Positions 8,831 to 16,150 of a stretch of DNA of 35,678 nt are shown piece by piece (position 1 is the stretch's first letter; every line of letters begins with the position of its first letter). The stretch is from contig DUZJ01000032.1 in the NCBI GenBank assembly GCA_013349615.1, positions 1-35,678 of the forward strand, read 5' to 3'. The notes under the pieces were generated by a model. It was not told where the DNA came from, did no database searches, and worked only from the letters and a program-made list of their open reading frames with translations. This DNA is from Planctomycetota bacterium. GTDB lineage: Bacteria; Planctomycetota; Phycisphaerae; Sedimentisphaerales; Anaerobacaceae. Both the position numbers and the translations under genes were made by a program.

Positions 8831-9013
8831 ATGTTGGTGCTAAGCAGGCAAAAGGATGAGTCGATTATGATCGGCGATGACGTAGAGATTATCATCGTTG
8901 ATGTCCGTGGCGATAAGGTGCGTCTGGGCATAACGGCCCCGAAGGCTATACCCGTGCATCGCAGGGAAGTCTACGAGGCCATTCAACGCGAAAAGAGCGA
9001 AAAGCAGCCTTAA
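8831..9013 (+). CDS. csrA: carbon storage regulator CsrA, RNA-binding translational regulator
   Basis: The 60-residue product [20 protein letters not shown]...[22 protein letters not shown] is a complete CsrA/RsmA. This small dimeric protein binds GGA motifs in mRNA leaders and controls translation and mRNA stability. The N-terminal [11 protein letters not shown] strand and the [16 protein letters not shown] region, with its RNA-contacting Arg, are intact. I chose ATG 8831 because AAAAGGAG lies at the proper distance; a longer frame from 8753 has no support, since the family begins at MLVLSR. It stands alone, followed by a good terminator at 9065-9105. In many bacteria CsrA controls motility and carbon storage; no target is evident in this window apart from possible autoregulation. 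Confidence 0.97.
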   Translation: MLVLSRQKDESIMIGDDVEIIIVDVRGDKVRLGITAPKAIPVHRREVYEAIQREKSEKQP

Positions 9014-9064
9014 AGCAAAATAAAATTCAACGCCGCCGAAGCTGCTTTTATCAAACTTCCAACG

Positions 9065-9105
9065 CCGTCCTATTTGAACAATCTTCTCGAATAGGACGGT
9101 TTCTT
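9065..9105 (+). terminator. intrinsic terminator of csrA
   Basis: CCGTCCTATT (9065-9074) and AATAGGACGG (9090-9099) form a perfect 10-bp stem followed by TTTCTT. It lies about 50 bp after the csrA stop. Confidence 0.85.
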
Positions 9106-9193
9106 ATGCGCAAAGCTTATTCAGACCTTATAAAAATTCCTTTCCGCCTCTCGATCAATATTTTGAGAATCCTTGATTATTTCAAAAATTTGG

Positions 9194-9222
9194 TTCGACA
9201 AAAACCAAATTTACACTATATT
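9194..9222 (+). promoter_or_regulatory. candidate promoter of the nucleoside-salvage operon
   Basis: TTCGAC (9194-9199), a 17-nt spacer and TATATT (9217-9222) stand about 45 bp before the nucleoside hydrolase start. The -35 is weak. Confidence 0.35.
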
Positions 9223-9268
9223 TGCAGATGATTTTCTAACAGAAGCTGTCAAATTGGGAGGCTAAATT

Positions 9269-10351
9269 ATGGACAGAACCAGGTTCTTACCAAACGCACA
9301 ATTAAGCAGATTCGGTTCACCAACAAAATCCAGAGGGATTGTTGCTTTGGGGATTTTGGCAATGTTTTTAGCGACACTCAGCTGCGCCGTTTCCAAGAGT
9401 ACCTCAGCGGCGCAGAGCAGGAAAATACCTGTTATCTTCGATACCGACATCGGCGGTGACATTGACGATACGTGGGCACTCATTATGCTTCTGCAATCGC
9501 CCGAGTTCGACATCAAATTAGTCACAACTGCCGTAGGTGACACTCCGGAGAAGGCAAAGATTGTCGCGAAGATTTTAGAGATTGCCGGAAGGACCGACAT
9601 ACCTGTCGGCATAGGGATACGACAAAACAAAGGCGGCCACAGACAGCGCGACTGGGTAAAGGATTACAAACTCTCATCATATCCCGGCACCGTTTATCAA
9701 GATGGCGTGCAGGCCATAATAGACACTATAATGAAGTCTCCGAAGCCGATGACATTGATCGCTGTCGGCCCCTTGCCCAACATCGGAGCCGCGTTGACGC
9801 GCGAGCCCCGGATAGCTAAGAAAGCAAGGTTTGTCGGAATGCACGGTAGTATCCGCAAGGGCTACGGCGGAAGCTCAAAAGTCAGCGCCGAATACAACGT
9901 CAGAGCTGACGCCAAAGCTGTACAAAGGGTCTTCGCCGCCCCGTGGGATGTTACCATTACACCTCTGGACACTTGCGGTATAGTCTATCTTAAGGGCCGG
10001 AAGTATCAAAAAGTCCTCAAAAACGACAGCCCTTTAACTAATGCATTGATAGAAAACTACCGCGCATGGTACAAACAGGGTATACTGAATAGCCAAAAGA
10101 ATTTAAGCGATGCAGAAGTAAATAAAAGGGTGAATCAAAAGTGCAATTCCAGCAGTACAACGCTTTTTGATACCGTCGGCATTTACTTAGCTATGACGAC
10201 TAAATTAGTTAAGATGGAAAAGCTCGGTATCACCGTTACCGACGATGGGTACACAAGAATTGATAATAAAGCCAAAGTGATTAACTGCGCCACTGAATGG
10301 AAGGACTTAAGCGCCTTTGAAGATTTCTTGGCCGATAGACTGACGAAATAA
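9269..10351 (+). CDS. lipoprotein nucleoside hydrolase (IUNH family)
   Basis: This 360-residue protein belongs to the inosine/uridine-preferring nucleoside hydrolases, which split the N-glycosidic bond of ribonucleosides into base and ribose. The calcium- and ribose-binding Asp cluster is clear: DTDIGGDIDDTWAL at residues 58-71. A further stretch, TLIAVGPLPNIGAAL (residues 163-177), is the conserved GPLTN-type loop of the family. The N-terminus has a hydrophobic segment ending in the lipobox LSCA (Cys 39), so I infer export and lipid anchoring, unlike the cytoplasmic enzymes of E. coli. GGGAGG lies 6 nt before the ATG. It is the first gene of an operon with ribokinase 55 bp and a permease about 1 kb downstream. 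Together these suggest cleavage of nucleosides outside the cytoplasm, uptake of ribose or nucleoside, and phosphorylation of ribose. Confidence 0.9.
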   Translation: MDRTRFLPNAQLSRFGSPTKSRGIVALGILAMFLATLSCAVSKSTSAAQSRKIPVIFDTDIGGDIDDTWALIMLLQSPEFDIKLVTTAVGDTPEKAKIVAKILEIAGRTDIPVGIGIRQNKGGHRQRDWVKDYKLSSYPGTVYQDGVQAIIDTIMKSPKPMTLIAVGPLPNIGAALTREPRIAKKARFVGMHGSIRKGYGGSSKVSAEYNVRADAKAVQRVFAAPWDVTITPLDTCGIVYLKGRKYQKVLKNDSPLTNALIENYRAWYKQGILNSQKNLSDAEVNKRVNQKCNSSSTTLFDTVGIYLAMTTKLVKMEKLGITVTDDGYTRIDNKAKVINCATEWKDLSAFEDFLADRLTK

Positions 10352-10406
10352 AATGCCTGCACTGAATTGATTCTGAAAACAAAATGCAGGAGAGCGAGGT
10401 TCTAAA

Positions 10407-11342
10407 ATGAAACGAGACGTACCGACAATCGCCGTGGTCGGCAGCAGCAATATGGATTTGGTAGTAAAATCGAAAAGGATACCCGCGATAGGCGAGACAA
10501 TCCTCGGCGGAGATTTCATAATGGCCCCCGGCGGCAAAGGTGCGAACCAGGCCGTCGCCGCCGCAAAATTAGGCGCTCAGGTGTTCTTTATAGCCAAATT
10601 AGGCGAAGATATATTCGGGTCGCAATCACTTAATAACTTCGAGAAAGAAGGCGTGAATACAAAGTATGTCCTTCAAACAAAAGAGTCACCCTCCGGCGTT
10701 GCTTTAATAATGGTTGACGACGACGGCAACAATCTAATCGTTGTCGCTCCCGGAGCCAATCAAAACCTGTCGCCGGAGGATGTCAAGGAAGCTGGAACAG
10801 AGATTGCTTCGTCGGGCGCGTTGGTCGCACAACTGGAAGTGCCGATAGAAACAATTGAATGTGCTGCCGGATTAGCCAACAAGTCCAACGTGCCCTTTAT
10901 TTTAGACCCGGCCCCGGCCCAAAAGCTCAGTCCACAGCTTCTTAAAATGGTTGATGTGCTGACCCCAAACGAAACGGAAGCCCAGTTCCTTACCGGCGTA
11001 GAAGTAAAAGACCGGGAGAGCGCGAGCGCAGCAGCTCATAAACTATTAGAATTTGGAGTCAAAACCGTCATATTGACTATGGGGGCAAGTGGGTATCTTA
11101 CGGTGAGCAACGAGGGGACAGAATTTGTTCCTGCCAGGAAGGTGAAAGCCGCCGACAGCACAGCAGCAGGGGACGCCTTTACCGGCAGCCTCGCTGTCGG
11201 CCTGGCCCAGGGCCGGACACTTTCCGATGCCGCTTTGTTCGCCAATAGTGTAGCTGCTCTCTCTGTTACTAAAATGGGCGCGCAGCCTTCTATGCCGACG
11301 GTTCAGGAAGTTGAAGCTTTTATAAGCAAGATGGAGCAATAA
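10407..11342 (+). CDS. rbsK: ribokinase (PfkB-family sugar kinase)
   Basis: At 311 residues this has the usual ribokinase length. The N-terminal motif VVGSSNMDLVV, the sugar-binding PGGKGANQAVAAAKLG (residues 42-57), and the C-terminal anion-hole motif STAAGDAFTG with the catalytic base Asp256 are all present. TPNETEA around residue 190 is the family's other signature. The enzyme makes ribose-5-phosphate from ribose and ATP in the cytoplasm. GGAGAGCGAGG precedes the ATG. Its position between a nucleoside hydrolase and a sugar-type permease supports ribose as substrate, although other PfkB sugars cannot be excluded by sequence alone. Confidence 0.9.
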   Translation: MKRDVPTIAVVGSSNMDLVVKSKRIPAIGETILGGDFIMAPGGKGANQAVAAAKLGAQVFFIAKLGEDIFGSQSLNNFEKEGVNTKYVLQTKESPSGVALIMVDDDGNNLIVVAPGANQNLSPEDVKEAGTEIASSGALVAQLEVPIETIECAAGLANKSNVPFILDPAPAQKLSPQLLKMVDVLTPNETEAQFLTGVEVKDRESASAAAHKLLEFGVKTVILTMGASGYLTVSNEGTEFVPARKVKAADSTAAGDAFTGSLAVGLAQGRTLSDAALFANSVAALSVTKMGAQPSMPTVQEVEAFISKMEQ

Positions 11343-11382
11343 AAAATTCACACAGCGCTTTTGAAAAAAGGAGGTTTCTAAC

Positions 11383-12420
11383 ATGGTCACAATTCAATCT
11401 TACCCTTTAGCCGTCCTGATGTGTTTCGTCACTATGCTTTGCTGGGGCTCGTGGGCCAATACTCAAAAATTGGCCACCAAGGAATGGAAGTTCCAGCTTT
11501 TTTACTGGGACTATTGTATCGGCGTACTTCTGTTCACGCTGATCCTGGCGCTGACAATGGGCAATATGGGGGGAGGAGGGCGAGGCTTTTTTGCCGACCT
11601 TGGTCAGGCTTCCGGCAAATACCTGGGCTTTGCATTTTTGGGCGGCGTGATATTCAATATAGCCAATATCCTTCTTGTCGCAGCCATTGACATTGCCGGC
11701 CTGGCAGTCGCCTTTCCCATCGGAATTGGATTAGCACTGGTTATTGGTGTTATCACAACTTATCGCGTTGACCCATCGGGTAACGCCACGATTTTGTTTC
11801 TGGGCGTTGGCTGTGTGGCGCTGGCCGTCATACTTGACGCCCTTGCCTATAAGAAGCTGCCCTCACAGGGACAAAAGACGACATTAAAGGGTATGGTTTT
11901 ATCCGTGCTATGCGGAGTACTGATGGGCTTTTTCTATCGTTGGGTTGCCAATTCAATGTCGGCCAACCTGGCTGATCTTGCTCTGCCAACCGAACTCGGC
12001 AAACTGACGCCTTACACGGCGCTGGTGCTTTTCGCTCTCGGTCTTTTTGCTTCCAATTTTGTATTTAACACGATTGTTATGTTCAAGCCTTTTGCCGGTG
12101 AGCCTGTCCCATTAACGGATTATTTCAAGAAAGGCAATCCGCGTCTTCATCTGGTTGGCATACTCGGAGGGATGATTTGGAGCGTTGGAATGTCGTTCAG
12201 TATTCTTGCCGGGGACTCAGCCGGTTATGCAATCTCGTATGGCCTCGGTCAGGGAGCGACGATGATAGCAGCGTTGTGGGGCGTATTCATTTGGAAGGAA
12301 TTCAAAACGGCACCGGCCGGCACAAACAAGCTGCTCGCCTTGATGTTTATATTTTTCATAGTCGGCCTGAGCCTGGTCATCATAGCAAAACTTGTTCCAC
12401 TTGGGCAGGTAGGGCTATGA
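11383..12420 (+). CDS. DMT-superfamily sugar/nucleoside permease (GRP or ureide-permease-like)
   Basis: The 345-residue protein has about ten membrane helices with small Gly-rich turns. Features typical of the glucose/ribose porter and ureide-permease groups are the start LMCFVTMLCWGSWANTQK, FLGGVIFNIANILLVAAI, AFPIGIGLALVIGV, and the C-terminal GLGQGATMIAALWGVFIWKEF. AAAGGAGG lies before the ATG. It follows ribokinase by 40 bp in the same operon, so the likely cargo is ribose or intact nucleosides moved across the inner membrane. Exact substrate and coupling ion cannot be read from the sequence. No terminator with a T-run is visible before the convergent 3D-domain gene, 69 bp away. Confidence 0.8.
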   Translation: MVTIQSYPLAVLMCFVTMLCWGSWANTQKLATKEWKFQLFYWDYCIGVLLFTLILALTMGNMGGGGRGFFADLGQASGKYLGFAFLGGVIFNIANILLVAAIDIAGLAVAFPIGIGLALVIGVITTYRVDPSGNATILFLGVGCVALAVILDALAYKKLPSQGQKTTLKGMVLSVLCGVLMGFFYRWVANSMSANLADLALPTELGKLTPYTALVLFALGLFASNFVFNTIVMFKPFAGEPVPLTDYFKKGNPRLHLVGILGGMIWSVGMSFSILAGDSAGYAISYGLGQGATMIAALWGVFIWKEFKTAPAGTNKLLALMFIFFIVGLSLVIIAKLVPLGQVGL

Positions 12421-12489
12421 AGTGCTGCTTGAATTAGCGCCGGCTTTCTTTCGATATTCTCCGGCACATAAGAATGCGCCTTATCTGAT

Positions 12490-13095
12490 TTACGAACTCC
12501 GGCGCACTTTGACGTCGATGTATTTAACGCCCCATTGTAAGGCCGCTTCGTGCGTGTGGAAGAACACGTCCAGCCGGTCTCCGCGGATAGCGCCGCCGCG
12601 GTCGAGGACCTTTATGGGCTGGCCGTTGTTGTAGCCGGCCACGACCATTTCAGTGCCGAAGGCGTATCTTCTGTCAGCGGCCGTGAAGGCGTCACCGGGG
12701 ACTATTTCGTGACCGCAGGCTGTTATGCCATCCGCATATTCCCCGCAACATTTTTCGCACGGGCAATAGGCGGTAACGCGCATCCGCACTGTTTCCCATT
12801 CGTCAGCCTGCCTGGGATTCTGTTCGGAATTTTCGAGAGGATTATTTTTCGTGTGCTCAAGGGCGCCTTGTCCCGTCTTGGTTGTTATTCCTGATTCATT
12901 CAAAACCGGCTCACCTGTGCCGTCTGACTCGGTAGTGGTGGTGCTTAGTAACGTTAGCCGGCCGTTGGCCTGTGTGAAAACCGCGCCGAAGATGCGGCTG
13001 ACTACAGAGATGATTACCGCCAGTAAAATTACAGCGACAAAAACCTTCGGGCCTACAAAAACGCCCCAATAACCTTTGATTCTGCCCCTCGCCAA
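12490..13095 (-). CDS. membrane-anchored 3D-domain protein (possible peptidoglycan-active)
   Basis: The 201-residue product has an N-terminal membrane helix (about residues 12-38), a Ser/Thr/Asn/Glu-rich stretch (about 45-100), and a C-terminal 3D domain. The domain is marked by MRVTAYCPCEKCCGEYADG and the three-Asp core LDRGGAIRGDRLDVFF. 3D domains share the double-psi barrel of MltA and occur in cell-wall lytic or resuscitation-type enzymes. The four Cys near the start of the domain are typical of this subgroup. I chose the TTG at 13095 because GGAGAGG lies 8 nt upstream; no ATG or GTG in this frame fits better. A promoter with perfect TATAAT lies at 13195-13223. It belongs with the envelope genes that follow on the same strand (L,D-transpeptidase, mreBC). 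Confidence 0.85.
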   Translation of the reverse strand: MARGRIKGYWGVFVGPKVFVAVILLAVIISVVSRIFGAVFTQANGRLTLLSTTTTESDGTGEPVLNESGITTKTGQGALEHTKNNPLENSEQNPRQADEWETVRMRVTAYCPCEKCCGEYADGITACGHEIVPGDAFTAADRRYAFGTEMVVAGYNNGQPIKVLDRGGAIRGDRLDVFFHTHEAALQWGVKYIDVKVRRSS

Positions 13096-13194
13096 TGAAC
13101 ACCCTCTCCGAAGTTACTTCTATTGGATTCGCAGGTAATCCTGCCCACCATCCATCCTTTAGTTGACTACCTCCTTCCGTGGAGTGTTGAAGGT

Positions 13195-13223
13195 ATTATA
13201 CCGCAAATGCCTTCTAAATTCAA
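13195..13223 (-). promoter_or_regulatory. sigma-70 promoter of the 3D-domain gene
   Basis: On the minus strand TTGAAT (13218-13223), a 17-nt spacer and a perfect TATAAT (13195-13200). It sits directly after the terminator at 13225-13245, so it starts a fresh transcript. Confidence 0.6.
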
Positions 13224-13224
13224 C

Positions 13225-13245
13225 AAAAAAGGCCGCGAAACGGCC
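13225..13245 (-). terminator. second (backup) intrinsic terminator
   Basis: On the minus strand GGCCG-TTTCG-CGGCC followed by six T residues. It lies about 100 bp beyond the stronger terminator at 13344-13375 and would block read-through into the 3D-domain gene. Confidence 0.65.
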
Positions 13246-13343
13246 TATAAGAGGCCGATTTGTGGGTGTTTGGCGAAGAGACGAAATGTTTTATAGGGCC
13301 ACTGCGAAAGGTTTTTTCGGCCTCCGGGCTTGCTCTGCGCAAT

Positions 13344-13375
13344 AAAAAAAGGCTGCAAGCATAACGCTCACAGCC
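13344..13375 (-). terminator. intrinsic terminator of the GEVED/GLUG secreted-protein gene
   Basis: On the minus strand GGCTGTGAGC and GCTTGCAGCC form a 10-bp stem (two G-U pairs) with loop GTTAT, followed by seven T residues. Confidence 0.85.
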
Positions 13376-13443
13376 GTGCTAAATTTTTCATACTTAGGCG
13401 AAGTCGAAGTAACTCAAAAGAGTCAATAGAAAAAAATCAATTA

Positions 13444-15711
13444 TCAAAAGCCTGCCAGCCAGTTCTCGGCAAGCTTCTTCAAATCATCGAAGTCAACATC
13501 CCCATCGCCGTCGAGGTCCGTTCCCTGGCAATAATCGTTGGTTGGCCCGCAATTATCCTTCGCCCAGTGCCCTGCGAAAAACGAATAATCGAAGAAATTT
13601 ACACCATCCGGACAGACAAAATCTCCCACCATAAACTCCCATGCTAACTGAGGATAATTAACGAGGTCTTCACAAAGCCGCCATATATCTTCCGTTCCAT
13701 TGACATTCTCCCCCACAAAATCCCAGCCGGCACTTTCAAAAGTAAGCAGCGTTTGCATTTCTACAGTGTATTTGCCGATTCCTCCTGCGCTTTCAGTTCT
13801 TCCTGAAGTCTGAATGTCCCAGAAGCAACCATTGTATGTGCCCTCAATATGAGGGCTCACGATGTGCTCGCCAAGAAAACCCCCGATTGTAGGGGGGGTC
13901 CCAACTACCGCACCAGTGGAGTAACAGTTTGTTATATCCGCGTAGGCATTTGAACCTATCATCCCACCGATGGAAGTGTCGCCAATAACAGCACCGGTGG
14001 CATAACTATTGCGAATATCACCGCTTTCCGTACCGCCCAGCGGCTTGTGCGTGTGCCCCACCAGACCGCCCATATTTCTGGAGATAAATCCAGTGCCCTC
14101 GACATTGCCGCCGGCAAAGCATTCTGTTATAAGCCCGCTATTATTCCCCACAAGCCCACCAGCGTAAGAGTACATATAATCGGCGGAAACATCGGTTGTC
14201 GAATAACACTTAGTTATATAGCCGCCAGAGTTATTGAACGGATCCAAATCCCAGCTTCTCCCGACAAGTCCTCCCACCATCCAGTGTGCCGAGACACTGC
14301 CGCCTTGCGAGTAGCAGTTTATTATTTGACCACGCAGCAGATGTCCGGCAATAGTCCCGACGGGAGAGGCGTTAGTTGCATCGATATCCGGATTTATCAA
14401 ACCGAGATTCTTTATCTGAGCATTCTCACCTCTTATGGCCCCAAACAACCCTACAGGGCGGTCGTCCCAGGTGCTATATTGGAAGAAGTGGAGCACGCGG
14501 TTATCCCCGTCAAAGACACCTGAAAATGGATTATTGTAGTCACCTATGATATTAAACTCCTCGCCCGTGTAGCTCCCTAAGTAGATGTCAGCTACCATCA
14601 TGAAGTGCTTGTCCCAATCACCGGGATTGGCCCCAATGGCGTTCATCTGCTCGGGCGTACGAATCAGATAGGGGTCTCCCGCCGTGCCGCTGCCCCCATC
14701 ATACAACTTGGAAACGTTAATCGTATAATCCTCGACTTCGCCAACGTTTGTATTTCCGCATGGATATGGGGTCTGGTTCCACACTATACGAACGCGCATA
14801 CGCGTATTACCCAGGACCGTGCCTGCCGGCGGCGTGATAGTACCGGCGAAAGTGCACGGGTCAACACCAAGACTCATCACTATTTGCTCGCCCACGTCAT
14901 AAAAATCCTCATCCTGGTTCCAGTCCACCCATAATCCGCATTTATCATAAACGTCATCCCAGGGATTGCCGCGCGTGATCGTTACCGGGTAACTGATCTC
15001 AGGCACCATCGTCGCAACTAAAGATGTGTAATCAGCATAGTGATGATTATCGGTTGGGATATTATTGATACTGCCAACCTGAACGCCCTTTATGTACTGA
15101 TACTCAGCTAAGTAGCTGCCTAAAGCATCGCAATAATCGGTATTTCCTTCTATCACAAACCGGGTATCGTTTGATGGGATGTCAAACCAACCCCAACCGG
15201 GCTGGAACACGAAATAGGATGCTTGTGCAAAAGATGTTTGTCCCCAATAGGGCAATATCCCATAGCCATTTGTAGAACCTAACGCTTCCGTGCCAAAAAC
15301 CAGGCCGTAATAGCCGGGGCTTAGTGTAACCGAAAGCGGCGTCCGGTAGTCACTACTGGGATAACCGGGATTAAATACGGTCGAAGCGACAACATCACCG
15401 ACGCTAAAAGGGTAACCATCTGGAAGATCGCTGGAACTGTTCAGGGCCACGATGGCTCCGAAAAAATTCCAGCCCGTTTGAGTAATATGGCCGCCTATCT
15501 TGGTGACGTTAAGCTGTCGGTCAACATAAAAACGCGCGCCTACAAATTGAGTCTCGTTCACAAGAGTGCCGTAGTCTTGACCGGTTGGGCCCATTGTTGC
15601 CGATTCGAGAATAAGGTACTCGGCATCAGCGAGCTGCCCAGCAAGAATGACCATCAAAGCCAGAAATATAAATCCAGCCGACGTTCTAAAACTATTGATG
15701 ACTTTCTGCAT
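13444..15711 (-). CDS. secreted GEVED / GLUG-repeat / dockerin-like protein
   Basis: The 755-residue product begins with a signal peptide (about 1-30, ending LADA) behind a good GGGAG ribosome site. Residues ~30-190 form a beta-rich domain of unknown type. Residues ~190-335 are a GEVED domain (CGLWVDWNQDEDFYDVGEQ and the family signature GEVEDYTINV). From ~345 to 640 come repeated GLUG-type units of about 30 residues (GGLVGNNSGLITECFAGGNV, IGGMIGSNAYADITNCYSTG) that would fold as a beta-solenoid. The C-terminus has two dockerin-like loops, the last being DLDGDGDVDFDDLKKLAENW. Such proteins are exported surface or adhesive proteins in Phycisphaerae, and the dockerin-like pair may serve as an attachment module. 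No catalytic motif is visible. The transcript has a ~200-nt leader with a 32-codon ORF. Confidence 0.85.
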   Translation of the reverse strand: MQKVINSFRTSAGFIFLALMVILAGQLADAEYLILESATMGPTGQDYGTLVNETQFVGARFYVDRQLNVTKIGGHITQTGWNFFGAIVALNSSSDLPDGYPFSVGDVVASTVFNPGYPSSDYRTPLSVTLSPGYYGLVFGTEALGSTNGYGILPYWGQTSFAQASYFVFQPGWGWFDIPSNDTRFVIEGNTDYCDALGSYLAEYQYIKGVQVGSINNIPTDNHHYADYTSLVATMVPEISYPVTITRGNPWDDVYDKCGLWVDWNQDEDFYDVGEQIVMSLGVDPCTFAGTITPPAGTVLGNTRMRVRIVWNQTPYPCGNTNVGEVEDYTINVSKLYDGGSGTAGDPYLIRTPEQMNAIGANPGDWDKHFMMVADIYLGSYTGEEFNIIGDYNNPFSGVFDGDNRVLHFFQYSTWDDRPVGLFGAIRGENAQIKNLGLINPDIDATNASPVGTIAGHLLRGQIINCYSQGGSVSAHWMVGGLVGRSWDLDPFNNSGGYITKCYSTTDVSADYMYSYAGGLVGNNSGLITECFAGGNVEGTGFISRNMGGLVGHTHKPLGGTESGDIRNSYATGAVIGDTSIGGMIGSNAYADITNCYSTGAVVGTPPTIGGFLGEHIVSPHIEGTYNGCFWDIQTSGRTESAGGIGKYTVEMQTLLTFESAGWDFVGENVNGTEDIWRLCEDLVNYPQLAWEFMVGDFVCPDGVNFFDYSFFAGHWAKDNCGPTNDYCQGTDLDGDGDVDFDDLKKLAENWLAGF

Positions 15712-15734
15712 TTTTCTCCCTTTTTCTTTAAGTG

Positions 15735-15833
15735 TTAACAGAGTGCTTTAGCCGGCAGGCCGTAAAAGTAAATGGCAGGAAATATACCGTCCCTTCTCCA
15801 GGACTGCCCAAGAGTCTTGCTCAAGTTCCGCAT
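15735..15833 (-). CDS. possible 32-residue leader peptide before the GEVED/GLUG gene
   Basis: An ATG at 15833 opens a 32-codon frame beginning MRNLSKTLGQSWRRDGIF and ending with ALC before TAA at 15735. It is preceded by AAGGAGGG at a 7-nt spacing, the best Shine-Dalgarno in this part of the window. The stop lies 23 nt before the start of the main gene, close enough for translational coupling. The peptide is basic and aromatic and matches no family I know. The promoter at 15919-15947 places it inside the leader RNA. It could be a leader peptide, an independent small protein, or a decoy start. Confidence 0.45.
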   Translation of the reverse strand: MRNLSKTLGQSWRRDGIFPAIYFYGLPAKALC

Positions 15834-15918
15834 TTTCGCCCTCCTTCAAATAAATGAAGTTAATAGGCTTTGCTGCTCCCTCACGGGTGCATAAGCCTTC
15901 AAAGCCTTCCAGACCGCA

Positions 15919-15947
15919 TTTATACTATTTATCGGAACTTGCGTCAA
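15919..15947 (-). promoter_or_regulatory. sigma-70 promoter of the GEVED/GLUG gene
   Basis: On the minus strand TTGACG (15942-15947), a 17-nt spacer and TATAAA (15919-15924). Transcription would start near 15912. The resulting leader of ~200 nt holds a hairpin (AGGCTT/AAGCCT at 15865-15898) with an inner CCC-GTGA-GGG tetraloop, a CTTCA/TGAAG hairpin at 15844-15859, and the 32-codon ORF. The leader as a whole matches no riboswitch family I could confirm. Confidence 0.6.
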
Positions 15948-16026
15948 GACTTTTTTTTGGAAAAATCAGACCCAGTGTTTTTTGTGCAAAATACCGCTGA
16001 ATTTGCAATTACCGGCTGAAACCAAC

Positions 16027-16061
16027 AAAAAAGGCCGAAAGCGTTATGCTCTCAGCCCTTT
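16027..16061 (-). terminator. intrinsic terminator of the L,D-transpeptidase gene
   Basis: On the minus strand GGCTGAGAGC-ATAAC-GCTTTCGGCC followed by six T residues. The plus strand also has a T-run after the stem, so it may work in both directions. The stem and loop resemble the terminator at 13344-13375 closely. Confidence 0.8.
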
Positions 16062-16150
16062 TGTTCGGTAAAATGAATTGCAGTTTATGCCCTGCGGCCT
16101 ATTTTCAGCACTAACACCGCGAAGCCAGTTTTTGCTCCGTCAATATTATC

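Noticed and set aside
15844..15912. Class I c-di-GMP riboswitch
   Set aside because: GCAAAGCC matches part of the consensus, but the 5' strand and the second stem do not fit.
15822..15941. A closing RNA helix CAAGTTCCG/CGGAACTTG around a riboswitch domain
   Set aside because: One arm lies between the -35 and -10 of a good promoter and would not be transcribed.
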